This document shows, one piece after another, positions 34,599 to 42,944 of a stretch of DNA of 64,000 nucleotides. Source of the DNA: Pseudoflavonifractor gallinarum (GTDB lineage: Bacteria > Bacillota > Clostridia > Oscillospirales > Oscillospiraceae); assembly GCF_014982855.1 (NCBI RefSeq), contig NZ_JADCKF010000005.1, positions 62,001-126,000 on the forward strand, read 5' to 3'. Numbering within the stretch: the first letter of the stretch is position 1; each line of letters begins with the position of its first letter. Below the pieces are notes generated by a model. It was not told the origin of the DNA. It ran no database searches and saw only the letters and a program-made list of their open reading frames with translations. A program made the translations under genes and the position numbers.

Positions 34599-36281
34599 AT
34601 GCATCGCAGTGAGAAAATTCTGCGCGGAATCGACAACCAGTACTACAGAGCGACTTACAAGTCCATGGGCTTTACGACCGAAGATCTGAAGCGGCCCATC
34701 ATCGGTATCGCCAATGCCTGGAGCGAGTGCGTGCCCGGACACTTCAATCTCCGGCAGGTGGCCCAGCGGGTCAAGGACGGCATTTACCGGGCCGGCGGTA
34801 CGCCGGTGGAGTTCGGCGTGATCGGCGGCTGTGACGGTATGGCCCAGGGACACGACGGCATGCACTATATCCTGCCCTCCCGTGAGATCATTGCCAACTC
34901 GGTGGAGTCCATGGCCCAGATCAACCTCTTTGACGCCATCGTGCTGCTGGGCTCCTGCGACAAGATCGTGCCCGGCCTGCTGATGGCGGCCGCCCGTCTG
35001 GACATCCCCTGCATCCTGCTGCCCGGCGGACCCATGGAGGGCGGCATCGTGTTCGACGGCCGTCAGTCCGACCAGACCTCCAGCGCCGAGGCCTACGGCA
35101 TGCTCTCGGCCAACAAGATCACCGAGGAGGAGTATAAGGTGCTGGAGGAGTGCTCCTGCCCCACCTGCGGCTCCTGCTCCTACCTGGGCACCGCCAACAC
35201 CATGTGCTCCCTCTCCGAGGCTCTGGGCATGACCCTGCCCGACGGCGGCATCGTCCCCGCCTCCTCGGCCGCCCGTCTGGCCGTGGCGGAGGAGACCGGC
35301 ATCAAGATCATGGAGCTGCTGGAGAAGGGCATCACCTCCCGGAAGATCATCACCAATGAGAGCATCCGCAACGCCATCAAGGTGTGCCTGGCCATGAGCG
35401 GCTCCACCAACGCGGTGATGCACCTGACCGCCATTGCCCACGAGGCTGAGCTGGACATCGACGTGCTGGAGGAGTTCGGCACCCTGTCCAAGACCACGCC
35501 CCAGGTGGCCAAGATCAACCCCGCCTCCAAGTACAACATGGTGGACTTCTACCGGGCCGGCGGCGTGGTGCGCCTGATGAGCGAGATGTCCTCCATCCTG
35601 GACACCGACCAGATGACGGTCAGCGGCAAGACCGTGGCCGAGAACATCGCCGGCCACCGCTACCTCTATCCGGTGGACCGCCGGGTCATCCGCACTCTGG
35701 ACGATCCCTTCGGCTACACCGGCGGCGTGGCCGTGCTGCGGGGCAACCTGGCCCCCGACACCGGCATCACCAAGCCCGGCGCCTTTGACAAGAGCCTGCA
35801 TCACTTTGTGGGCGAGGCCATCTGCTTCGACTCCGAGGAGGAGGCCGAGGAGGCCATCATCGCCGGCAAGGTGCGGGAGGGCCACGTGGTGGTCATCCGC
35901 TACGAGGGCCCCAAGGGCGGCCCCGGCATGCGCGAGATGTTCAAGGCCATGAAGTACCTCTATGGCCGCGGCCTGGCTCTGACCACCGCGCTGATCACCG
36001 ACGGCCGGTTCTCGGGCACCAACAACGGCTGCTTCGTGGGACACATCTCTCCCGAGGCGGCTGAGGGCGGCCCCATCGCCATCGTGCAGGACGGCGACAA
36101 GATCGAGATCGACGTGGACAACAGCAGCCTGAACCTGCTGGTCAGCGAGGAGGAGATCGCCGAGCGCCTCAAGCGCTGGAAGCGTCCCGAGCCCAAGTTC
36201 AAGAAGGGCTATCTGGGCCTGTACTGCAAGCTGGCGGCCTCCGGCGCGAAGGGCGCCATCATGGATTACAGCCTGCTGTAA
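34599..36281 (+). CDS. ilvD: dihydroxy-acid dehydratase
   Basis: 560 residues. Dehydrates 2,3-dihydroxy-isovalerate and 2,3-dihydroxy-3-methylvalerate in valine, isoleucine and leucine synthesis. Iron-sulfur ligands and signatures are visible: GSCDKIVPGLLMAAARLDIP, SCPTCGSCSYLGTANTMCSL and GRFSGTNNGCFVGHISPEA. GAGAGGAG lies 8 bases before the ATG at 34599; the codons upstream in frame lack a good site. It stands alone, with no other ilv or leu gene beside it, and ends before the hairpin array at 36310. Confidence 0.96.
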   Translation: MHRSEKILRGIDNQYYRATYKSMGFTTEDLKRPIIGIANAWSECVPGHFNLRQVAQRVKDGIYRAGGTPVEFGVIGGCDGMAQGHDGMHYILPSREIIANSVESMAQINLFDAIVLLGSCDKIVPGLLMAAARLDIPCILLPGGPMEGGIVFDGRQSDQTSSAEAYGMLSANKITEEEYKVLEECSCPTCGSCSYLGTANTMCSLSEALGMTLPDGGIVPASSAARLAVAEETGIKIMELLEKGITSRKIITNESIRNAIKVCLAMSGSTNAVMHLTAIAHEAELDIDVLEEFGTLSKTTPQVAKINPASKYNMVDFYRAGGVVRLMSEMSSILDTDQMTVSGKTVAENIAGHRYLYPVDRRVIRTLDDPFGYTGGVAVLRGNLAPDTGITKPGAFDKSLHHFVGEAICFDSEEEAEEAIIAGKVREGHVVVIRYEGPKGGPGMREMFKAMKYLYGRGLALTTALITDGRFSGTNNGCFVGHISPEAAEGGPIAIVQDGDKIEIDVDNSSLNLLVSEEEIAERLKRWKRPEPKFKKGYLGLYCKLAASGAKGAIMDYSLL

Positions 36282-36309
36282 GACAAATCAGACCGAAATA
36301 CACAATCAA

Positions 36310-36612
36310 GAGGGCCGGAATGCGATCTGCATTCCGGCCCTCAGGCTGTCGATAAAGTGTATTTCTGCGATTTGTGCAGCAAGAGCCTCGCAGAGTTTCG
36401 CCGTCCGCAGACGGCGGAAGAGTGTCAAATCGTGTTTTCCGGCGGCATGTACGTCGGAAAACACACTTCTCAGGCCACAAGTGTGCGAGCGAAAGCGAGT
36501 GCGCGCAGCGGCCTGCACCCCCTCGAAAAAATGCTTGCATTTTTGAGAAGCATGTCGAAGTTTTTCGACATGCTGGAGGACCGGAATGCGATCTGCATTC
36601 CGGCCCTTTTTT
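36310..36612. repeat. intergenic hairpin array with a duplicated terminator-like palindrome
   Basis: Fills the ilvD-DUF4317 gap. A palindrome GGAATGC-GATCT-GCATTCC with CCGG flanks occurs at 36310-36342 and again at 36581-36603; the second copy runs into TTTTTT. Between them lie more inverted repeats: GTGTTTTCCG/CGGAAAACAC (36432-36441, 36455-36464), CAGGCC/GGCCTG (36471-36515), AAAAATGC/GCATTTTT (36527-36544) and AGCATGTCGAA/TTCGACATGCT (36549-36574). No coding frame is supported. The last copy can act as the ilvD terminator. Confidence 0.8.
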
Positions 36613-36622
36613 GCACTTCATA

Positions 36623-37753
36623 TCAGGGAATGTGGATATTCACGCCGTTGACCTCCACGCCCTCGTCGGCGCGGATGAGGATGTACTTGACGCCGTTGAT
36701 GACCCGGGTCTCCACCAGATCGCCCCGCTCCGGGTTGACCCGGATGGTGACGTTGGGGGTGCGCACCTCAAAGCGCTTGGGGTCCACCAGGTTCTGGGGG
36801 GGCAGCTGGGTGTCCGAGCCGAAATGGGTGTCGAACTTGGTGTCGAAGAGGGCCATCTGGGTCTCGTTGACGCCGCAGGAGCCGAGTATCTGCCTGACCA
36901 TGTCCTTGGTCATGACCAGAGGCTCCTCCTCCTTGTTGAGCTTGTGGGCCTCGATGAGGTCCCGGATCTGCTCATGGACGGCCTGGACCGCATCAAAGCT
37001 GCAATCGTCCTCCAGGGTCTCCTCCAGAATGCTCTGGAAGGCCTCCTTCTGCTCGTCGGCAGGCATGGGGAGGGTGCGGGAGAACACGGCCTCCACGAAC
37101 GAGGCGTGGTTCTCGGCGCTGTTGCGGGTGTAGTAGAGGGTGTTATAGAGGTTGGTGCTCCGGTCGTCAAAGGAGGGGAAGATGAAGCCCAGCTCCGGGG
37201 TCGAGACCAGCCAGTCGGAGGTGCGGTTGTGGAAGGCATTCTCCGCCACATAGTAGCTCAGGGCGGGCTTGGTCAGCTTGATGGGGCAGACGCTGCACAG
37301 AATGTAGGAAAAGACCTCGGAGGAGGCGTCGGCCTGGGTATCCCCGTCCTTGGAGCGGTAGGGGACATCGTAGGTGTCGTGGGCCAGCAGGATGAGATAA
37401 TTTCCCTCCAGCGCGGCGGACTGAATGACCTTCTGGAAGAAGGTGTCCACCGCCTCCTCATCCTTCAGGGAGGAGTCACGCAGAGCCATGAGCAGACGGT
37501 GCTCCTCACTGTTGACCACCTGCTGGGTGTCAAAGGCCAGGTCGATCAGATTTTTGCCCAGGCTTCCGCTGAGGGTGCGCTTGAGGATGGAGAGAAAGGT
37601 GTCGGTCTCCTCCTCGGACATCATGGCGAGAGACTGGTCGAAGCGGGCGACGATCTCCTGATTTTCATTCACATAGCAGCCGCGGATATGGGTGATATTG
37701 CTCTTGTCCTTGCGAAAGCGGCGGCGAATTTCAGCAACTTCTTTTTCGTTCAT
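36623..37753 (-). CDS. DUF4317 family protein
   Basis: 376 residues, soluble, no signal peptide. The start MNEKEVAEIRRRFRKDKSNITHIRGCYVNENQEI, the internal FIFPSFDDRSTNLYNTLYYTRN and the near-terminal KRFEVRTPNVTIRVNPERGDLVETRVINGVKYILI are characteristic of the Clostridia-specific DUF4317 family, whose function is unknown. AAGGAAGG precedes the ATG. It is transcribed towards the hairpin array and is convergent with ilvD. I cannot assign a role. Confidence 0.85.
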   Translation of the reverse strand: MNEKEVAEIRRRFRKDKSNITHIRGCYVNENQEIVARFDQSLAMMSEEETDTFLSILKRTLSGSLGKNLIDLAFDTQQVVNSEEHRLLMALRDSSLKDEEAVDTFFQKVIQSAALEGNYLILLAHDTYDVPYRSKDGDTQADASSEVFSYILCSVCPIKLTKPALSYYVAENAFHNRTSDWLVSTPELGFIFPSFDDRSTNLYNTLYYTRNSAENHASFVEAVFSRTLPMPADEQKEAFQSILEETLEDDCSFDAVQAVHEQIRDLIEAHKLNKEEEPLVMTKDMVRQILGSCGVNETQMALFDTKFDTHFGSDTQLPPQNLVDPKRFEVRTPNVTIRVNPERGDLVETRVINGVKYILIRADEGVEVNGVNIHIP

Positions 37754-37925
37754 AGGGAACCTTCCTTCTATCTATCATCGGTCAATGGAATGCGGCAGAG
37801 AAGGTAAGAGGACAGTGTCACAGAACATGAAACATCCCCACCTCGTGGGAGAGGTGAGGGGGCGGGGCCGGCTTGTGCGGCGGTTTCTCATGCGCAGATG
37901 GAGTGCTTCAGACCTTCGTGATTCC

Positions 37926-37955
37926 GGACCGATCCGAGGCACCCCGGATCGGTCC
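37926..37955. terminator. hairpin downstream of the histidine kinase
   Basis: Perfect 11-bp stem GGACCGATCCG / CGGATCGGTCC with an 8-base loop, 37 bases beyond the kinase stop. No T-run follows on the minus strand, so terminator activity is uncertain. The rest of the 37754-37991 gap shows nothing else clear. Confidence 0.45.
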
Positions 37956-37991
37956 CATTATTTTACCATATGGGAGCGGACTTTTGCATCA

Positions 37992-39134
37992 TCAAATTTT
38001 ACACTGCGCCTCCTCCGGGCAGGGCAGCACCAGGAGAAAACGGCTTCCACCGCCCTGGACCGCCTCCGCCCGCACGCTGCCGCCGTGGAGCTCCGCAATG
38101 GCCCGCACCAGGGAGAGGCCCAGCCCGGCCCCGCCCAGCTGCCGGGAGCGGGATTTGTCCACCCGGAAAAAGGGCTCAAAGATCTGCTCCCGGAACTCCG
38201 GAGGGATCCCCACCCCCTCGTCGCAGACCTCCACATGGGCATATGCTCCCGCGCGCGTGGCCCGGACGGTCACGGTCCCGCCGGGACGGTTGTATTTGAC
38301 GGCGTTTTCCATGAGATTGAAGAGGGCGCGCTCCAGCAGGATGGCATTTCCCAATACCGTTACAGGTTTGCACTCCAGTTGGATGGCAATGTTCTGCGCC
38401 CGGGCCGCCCCCTCCAGGGTCCCGGCCACCTGGGTGAGCAGCGGGGAGAGATCCACGCGCGCGCTGCGCTCCAGATCGTCCAGGTTGGTGAGGGAGAGAA
38501 GGTCGTTCACCAGAGCGGAGAGCCGCTCCGTCTGCTCCTCCAGTACGTCCAGCAGCGCGGCTGTCTCGGGCGTGGTGCACAGCCCCTTCTTCCGGAAGAG
38601 GGCCATGCGGGTCTTGAGCACAGCCAGGGGCGTGCGCAGCTCATGGGCGGCACACTGGGCAAACTGCTTTTGCTGCTGGAAAGCCCGGCTGAGGTTTTGG
38701 GACATCTGGTTGAAGGAAACCGTCAGTCCGGCCACCTCGTCCCCGCTGGCGGGCACGGGAAGAGGGGGGTCCAGGTCGGAGGCGGTCCGGCTGCGGATCT
38801 GTTCGTCCAGCCGGCGCAGGGGGGCGAGTGCCTTCCCAGTGAGCCAGTAGACCATCAGGCAGCCGCTCACCACGATGATCCCCATGGCGGCCACGCTCTG
38901 CATCCGGAAGGTCTCCCGGGCGGGGCGGCTGACCGCCGCCATGGGGAGCTGGGAGAGCGCTCCCGTCTCGCATGCGCCGATCGCCTGGGCCGGCTGAAGG
39001 GGGGTGGCCTCAATGGCGTCAGCCATCTCATAGGCGGAGTAAGTATGGCTGACGGTCAGCAGCAGGCAGCACACGGCCAGCAGCACGCCGCAGACCAGCG
39101 TCACCCGCAGACGCAGAGAGATCTTCCGGCTCAA
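37992..39134 (-). CDS. sensor histidine kinase
   Basis: 380 residues. Two transmembrane segments (LRVTLVCGVLLAVCCLLLTVS and VAAMGIIVVSGCLMVYWLTG) bracket a short ~50-residue sensor loop. HAMP follows (GKALAPLRRLDEQIR), then HisKA with the phospho-His in CAAHELRTPLAVLKTRMAL, and HATPase_c with N box LMENAVKYN, DEGVGIPPEF and GGAGLGLSLVRAIAELHGG. The Cys-containing sensor loop (GACETG) is small. It overlaps the response-regulator stop by 4 bases (ATGA). The divergent redox operon suggests it senses redox or envelope state (inference). Confidence 0.93.
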   Translation of the reverse strand: MSRKISLRLRVTLVCGVLLAVCCLLLTVSHTYSAYEMADAIEATPLQPAQAIGACETGALSQLPMAAVSRPARETFRMQSVAAMGIIVVSGCLMVYWLTGKALAPLRRLDEQIRSRTASDLDPPLPVPASGDEVAGLTVSFNQMSQNLSRAFQQQKQFAQCAAHELRTPLAVLKTRMALFRKKGLCTTPETAALLDVLEEQTERLSALVNDLLSLTNLDDLERSARVDLSPLLTQVAGTLEGAARAQNIAIQLECKPVTVLGNAILLERALFNLMENAVKYNRPGGTVTVRATRAGAYAHVEVCDEGVGIPPEFREQIFEPFFRVDKSRSRQLGGAGLGLSLVRAIAELHGGSVRAEAVQGGGSRFLLVLPCPEEAQCKI

Positions 39135-39808
39135 GTCCTCACCTCCAGACGGTATCCCTGTCCGATCTTGGTCACGATGGGGTCATAGCCCAGGGCGGTG
39201 CGCAGCTTTTTCCGCAGGGAGGAGATGTGCATCCGCACCGCGTGGCTGAAGGGGTTGGAGTCGGCCTCCCAGATGTGCTCCAGGAGCTCCTCCTGGCTGA
39301 CCGCCTGCCCCGCCCGGAGCATGAGATACTCCAGGATCCCAAATTCCTTGCGGGTCAGGGAGAGGGGGAGACCCTCGGCGGAGATCTCCCTCCGCTGGGT
39401 ATCCAGCGTGAGTGGCCCCACCACGAGGGCCGTATCCCGGGAGGCAAAATCCCGGCGCAGCAGGGCGCGCACCCGGGCTTCCAGTTCCTCCAGGGCAAAG
39501 GGCTTGGTGAGGTAGTCGTCCGCCCCCAGGTCCAGTCCGGCCACCCGGTCGGCCAGGGTGCTCCGGGCGGACAGGATGAGCACCCGCAGCTCGGGCTTTT
39601 CCCTGCGGACCGCCCGCAGGATATCCAGCCCGTCCATGCCGGGCAAGTTCAGATCCAAAATCACCAGATCGTAGGACTCCACCAGAATGCGCTCCCAGGC
39701 CTCCAGCCCGTTATAGCAGCGCTCCACGGTGTAGCGCTCCAGCTCCAGGTCCTCGGCGATGTCGTCGCACAGCTGGCGCTCGTCCTCTACCACGAAAATC
39801 TTCATCAC
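39131..39808 (-). CDS. OmpR/PhoB-family response regulator
   Basis: 225 residues. Receiver domain (IFVVEDERQLCDDIAE, phospho-Asp in LVILDLNLPGMDGLD, LILSARS, DDYLTKPFALEELEAR) and a C-terminal winged helix (SLTRKEFGILEYLMLRAGQAVSQEELLEHIW, FSHAVRMHISSLRKKL, IGQGYRL). First gene of the two-component operon, which diverges from the lipoprotein gene at 39937. The gap contains direct TTGACA repeats with 11-bp phasing, the type of site this family binds. Confidence 0.95.
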   Translation of the reverse strand: MMKIFVVEDERQLCDDIAEDLELERYTVERCYNGLEAWERILVESYDLVILDLNLPGMDGLDILRAVRREKPELRVLILSARSTLADRVAGLDLGADDYLTKPFALEELEARVRALLRRDFASRDTALVVGPLTLDTQRREISAEGLPLSLTRKEFGILEYLMLRAGQAVSQEELLEHIWEADSNPFSHAVRMHISSLRKKLRTALGYDPIVTKIGQGYRLEVRT

Positions 39809-39858
39809 AAAACGCCTGCTGTTTTTCTCCTATGGTAACACAGTCCCGGTCAAATCTG

Positions 39859-39896
39859 TGTCAAGAACTTGACAGGGACTTGACACGCTCTATGGT
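39859..39896 (+). promoter_or_regulatory. promoter with palindrome and phased TTGACA repeats (OmpR-type operator candidate)
   Basis: Perfect palindrome TGTCAAG-AA-CTTGACA at 39859-39874, then another CTTGACA at 39879-39885. The two TTGACA copies (39869, 39880) are exactly 11 bp apart. TTGACA at 39869 with TATGGT at 39891-39896 (16-base spacer) could be the promoter of the redox operon. Confidence 0.55.
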
Positions 39897-39936
39897 ATCA
39901 TGTCCGGCGTCAAATGAAAACACAGGAGGAATCCCC

Positions 39937-40611
39937 ATGAAACAAAACGCGATTCTGGCCGGCGCGCTGGCGCTGTGCCTGACCCTCTCCGCCTGCGGGA
40001 GCAAGGCCCCCAGCCCGGAGGAAGTGGAGGCGGCCATCCGCGACGGCTCGGTGACCATCGAGGACGCCCTGGACAAGGGGTGGATCACCCAGGAGTGGGC
40101 GGACAGCTATCTGGAAGAGCGCTCGGTCCCTGCGGCGGACAAAATGGCCGTGAACAAGGTGGGCGCATTTGAGACGGAGACCCTGACCGGAGAGACCTAC
40201 ACCGGGGCGGATCTTCCGGACACTGCCTTTCTGGTCTTTCTGGACCCGGAGGACCCCGGAGCCGCGGATTTCTAAACCGGACTGGTGGATGCGGTGGAGG
40301 ATGTCCGCGCCGCGGGGGCGGACATCGTGGTGTGCAGCAAGGGGGACATGGACCATGAGCTGTTCCAGGGCGCGCCCTTCCCGGTGGTGGCCTACAACGA
40401 GTCCATGCAGGAGGCGCTGGCCCAGAATGACGAGATGGCCTCGGAGATCCCCTGTGTGGGCGTGTGGTATGTGAACGGCTCCCTGATCTCCGCCTGGACT
40501 TCCCAGGTGGAGGCGGAGGATCTGGCGGCCTCCGCGCCCAGCTTTGTCGCCATGGCCCAGGAGGACGACCCCTCCGGGGAGGATGGGATGGCCGCCGCTG
40601 CGATGGGATGA
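39937..40611 (+). pseudogene. lipoprotein gene interrupted by an in-frame TAA
   Basis: A lipoprotein of ~224 residues. The first part has a lipobox (LALCLTLSACGSKAP) and ends DPEDPGAADF at a TAA at 40273-40275. The very same frame resumes at once (TGLVDAVEDVRAAGADIVVCSKGDMDHELFQ) and runs on to 40611. FLVFLDPED and the following alpha/beta pattern look like a thioredoxin-like or substrate-binding domain. One base change (for example TAC to TAA) would explain it; alternatives are a sequence error or a short functional product. AGGAGGAA precedes the ATG. First gene of the redox operon. Confidence 0.75.
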
Positions 40612-40624
40612 GAGGAGCGGGACG

Positions 40625-40756
40625 ATGAAAAAGATCCCGGTCTGCCTTCTGCTGGCTGCGGGCGTCCTGATCGCCGCGGGCATCCTGCGCGGGGAAACGG
40701 CCACCGTCTGGAACAAGGGCATCAATCTGTGTCTGGAGTGTGTGGGCATTGGCTAA
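40625..40756 (+). CDS. CD1871A-type CXXC motif peptide (43 residues)
   Basis: [23 protein letters not shown] is a single hydrophobic segment. The short tail ends [14 protein letters not shown] with a CxxC pair. This matches the tiny CD1871A family seen between thioredoxin-like lipoproteins and ferredoxin-type membrane proteins in Clostridia. GAGGAGCGG precedes the ATG, and the 3' end overlaps the next gene. It is probably a membrane-tethered thiol partner of the neighbouring redox proteins (inference from context and CxxC). Confidence 0.8.
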   Translation: MKKIPVCLLLAAGVLIAAGILRGETATVWNKGINLCLECVGIG

Positions 40757-41624
40757 ACAACGGAAAACAAGCGGACGGTGGAAGATCCAGGCGGCGGCAG
40801 CCCTGGCTTCCAACCCCTTTCTGCTCCATTTTTTCAGCGGGAAATTATACCGGGGGCGGCTGAAAAGCCTCTGTGTGCCCGGACTCAACTGCTACTCCTG
40901 CCCGGCGGCGGCGGGCTCCTGCCCCATTGGATCGCTGCAGGCGGTCATCGGCGCGCCGAAATATCAGGTGTCCTACTATATCATGGGAATCCTGCTCTTC
41001 TTCGGCGTCCTGCTGGGGCGGGCGATGTGCGGCTTTCTGTGCCCCTTCGGGTGGTTTCAAGAGCTGCTCCATAAGATCCCCACGAAAAAGTTTGGGACCC
41101 GCCGGCTGCGCTGGCTGACCTATCTGAAATACGGTATCCTGGTCCTCTTTGTGATCGTGCTGCCCATGACGGTGGTCAATGAGGTGGGACTGGCTGACCC
41201 GTTTTTCTGCAAGTACATCTGCCCCGCCGGGATTCTGGAGGGGGGCATTCCCCTGGCGCTGGCCAACGAGAGCATCCGGGCCAGCCTGGGGGCGCTGTTC
41301 ACCTGGAAGAGCTGTATCCTCCTGGGTGTCATCCTGCTGGCCGTCTTTTTCTACCGGCCCTTCTGCAAGTGGATCTGTCCTCTGGGGGCCTTTTACGGCC
41401 TGTTTCACAAGGTCTCCCTCTACCGCCTGTCGGTGGATGGGGAGAAGTGTACTGCCTGCGGCGTGTGCAGCCGCGTGTGCGGCATGGATGTGGACGTGTT
41501 CCGCCATCCCAACCACGCCGAATGCATTCGGTGCGGGGACTGCATCCGGGCCTGCCCCCACCAGGCCATCCAGAGACAGGCCCCCTGGATCATGAACGAA
41601 AAAAGGAGCACAAACCATGGATAA
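40740..41624 (+). CDS. NapH/YccM-like 4Fe-4S membrane protein
   Basis: ~294 residues from the GTG at 40740; a TTG at 40749 is also possible. About four transmembrane segments with Cys motifs at the membrane face: [30 protein letters not shown] (CxxxCP), [13 protein letters not shown] and [14 protein letters not shown]. Two ferredoxin clusters follow at the C-terminus ([15 protein letters not shown] and [15 protein letters not shown]). This family passes electrons across the membrane to extracytoplasmic thiol or quinol partners. It overlaps both the CXXC peptide and the thioredoxin-like gene, so the three form a tight operon. Confidence 0.87.
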   Translation: MWALAKQRKTSGRWKIQAAAALASNPFLLHFFSGKLYRGRLKSLCVPGLNCYSCPAAAGSCPIGSLQAVIGAPKYQVSYYIMGILLFFGVLLGRAMCGFLCPFGWFQELLHKIPTKKFGTRRLRWLTYLKYGILVLFVIVLPMTVVNEVGLADPFFCKYICPAGILEGGIPLALANESIRASLGALFTWKSCILLGVILLAVFFYRPFCKWICPLGAFYGLFHKVSLYRLSVDGEKCTACGVCSRVCGMDVDVFRHPNHAECIRCGDCIRACPHQAIQRQAPWIMNEKRSTNHG

Positions 41625-42150
41625 AAGAATTGCTACCCTTCTGACCACGGCCCTGGTTCTGGGGCTGAGCGCCTGTTCCTCTTCCGACGAACTGGTCTCC
41701 AAGACGCCGTTTCCCACCTTCTCCGAGGTGGACATGGAGGGAAATGAGGTGACGAACGACATCTTTTCCGAGTACGACGCCACCATCGTCAACTTCTGGA
41801 ACAACGGCTGCGGCACCTGCATCGAGGAGATGCCGGAGCTGGAGGAGTATTTCCAGGATTTTCAGGAGAAGAACATCAATCTCATCGGCGTGGCGTCCGA
41901 TTCCGGCGAGAGTGAAGAGCAGCTGGAGACCGCCCGGAAGATTTTGAAGGAAAAAGGGGTCACCTACACCAATCTCTCCCCGGACCCAGACCAGGCGCTC
42001 TATACGGACTTCATCTCCCAGCTGGCGGGATACCCCACCACATACGTGATCGACAGCGAGGGCAACATCGTCGGCGCGTCCATCATCGGGAACGTAAAAG
42101 CCCAGGAGGACACCCTGAACGCCCGCCTGGAGCAGGCCATGGACGGCTGA
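41617..42150 (+). CDS. TlpA/ResA-like thioredoxin-fold lipoprotein
   Basis: 177 residues. Lipobox LVLGLSAC at the N-terminus. The thioredoxin fold has the active site NFWNNGCGTCIEEMPELEEY (CGTC) and the cis-Pro loop LAGYPTTYVIDSEGNIVG. It acts outside the membrane as a thiol reductase or oxidase, probably taking electrons from the upstream ferredoxin-type membrane protein. It overlaps that gene by 8 bases. The 42172-42214 inverted repeat after it (AAACCGGGTCATA / TATGACCCGGTTT) probably ends the operon. Confidence 0.92.
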   Translation: MDKRIATLLTTALVLGLSACSSSDELVSKTPFPTFSEVDMEGNEVTNDIFSEYDATIVNFWNNGCGTCIEEMPELEEYFQDFQEKNINLIGVASDSGESEEQLETARKILKEKGVTYTNLSPDPDQALYTDFISQLAGYPTTYVIDSEGNIVGASIIGNVKAQEDTLNARLEQAMDG

Positions 42151-42217
42151 GTCCCTGGCGGTCAGGCCGAAAAACCGGGTCATATCCGTCGTCTGGACTG
42201 GTATGACCCGGTTTGTA

Positions 42218-42226
42218 TGCTATAAT
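42218..42226 (+). promoter_or_regulatory. extended -10 promoter for the CAT-like gene
   Basis: TGCTATAAT, a perfect -10 with TG extension, 43 bases before the ATG at 42269. No convincing -35. Confidence 0.55.
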
Positions 42227-42268
42227 AATAGATCAGAGACAAGAGAAGGAACTGGAGGCGGGAGCAAC

Positions 42269-42886
42269 ATGGAGTTTATACCGGTCGATCTGGACACCTG
42301 GGCCCGAAAGGAGCACTTTGAGCACTACTTTCACCAGGTGCCCTGCACATATAGCATGACGACAAAGCTGGACATCACGCCGCTCATCGAGGCAAAGGAG
42401 CGGCTTTATCCGGCCATGCTCTACCGGATCGCAAAGGCGGTCAATCAGTATCAGGAGTTTCGCATGGACCTGGGGCCCGACGGGACGCTGGGATTTTATA
42501 CGGAAATGCATCCCTGCTACACGATTTTCCACCGGGACAGCGAGACTTTCTCCAATCTGTGGACCGAATACACCGACGATTACGAGGCCTTCTGCCGGGC
42601 CTATCAGCAAGATCTGGAGCAGTTCGGAAGCTGTAAGGACATGATGGCAAAGCCGGACGTGCCGGTCAACACCTTCCCGGTCTCCATGGTCCCGTGGGAG
42701 AGCTTTGAGGGATTCAACCTGAACCTGCAAAACGGCTACCGCTACCTGCCCCCCATTTTTACCATGGGGAAATACCAGCGAGACGAGCGCGGCGTGTGGC
42801 TGCCGCTGTCCATTCAGGTAAATCACGCGGTCTGCGACGGCTTCCACGTCTGCCGGTTCATCGCTGCGCTGCGGGAGATGCTCTGA
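42269..42886 (+). CDS. chloramphenicol acetyltransferase-like protein (CAT family)
   Basis: 205 residues, about the size of a CatA monomer (~215). The C-terminal active-site stretch is IQVNHAVCDGFHVCRFIAAL: the catalytic HxxxDG histidine is kept, while the residue before it is Asn instead of the usual His. The core FNLNLQNGYRYLPPIFTMGKYQRDERGVWLPLS fits. Acetylation of chloramphenicol is possible but unproven; many chromosomal CAT homologues have other or unknown substrates. GGAGGCGGGAG precedes the ATG. Confidence 0.8.
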   Translation: MEFIPVDLDTWARKEHFEHYFHQVPCTYSMTTKLDITPLIEAKERLYPAMLYRIAKAVNQYQEFRMDLGPDGTLGFYTEMHPCYTIFHRDSETFSNLWTEYTDDYEAFCRAYQQDLEQFGSCKDMMAKPDVPVNTFPVSMVPWESFEGFNLNLQNGYRYLPPIFTMGKYQRDERGVWLPLSIQVNHAVCDGFHVCRFIAALREML

Positions 42887-42944
42887 AGAGCTTCCACCCT
42901 GTAGTCAGACGGACGGAATGGAGAAAGAAATGGAGCGTGGTCAT

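Noticed and set aside
40273-40275. Selenocysteine or pyrrolysine read-through at the stop in the lipoprotein gene
   Set aside because: The codon is TAA, which is neither the TGA of selenocysteine nor the TAG of pyrrolysine, and no SECIS-like hairpin follows.
42269-42886. Confident call of chloramphenicol resistance
   Set aside because: The catalytic HxxxDG motif is present, but the neighbouring His is Asn and the gene lies in an ordinary chromosomal setting, so only a CAT-like assignment is given.
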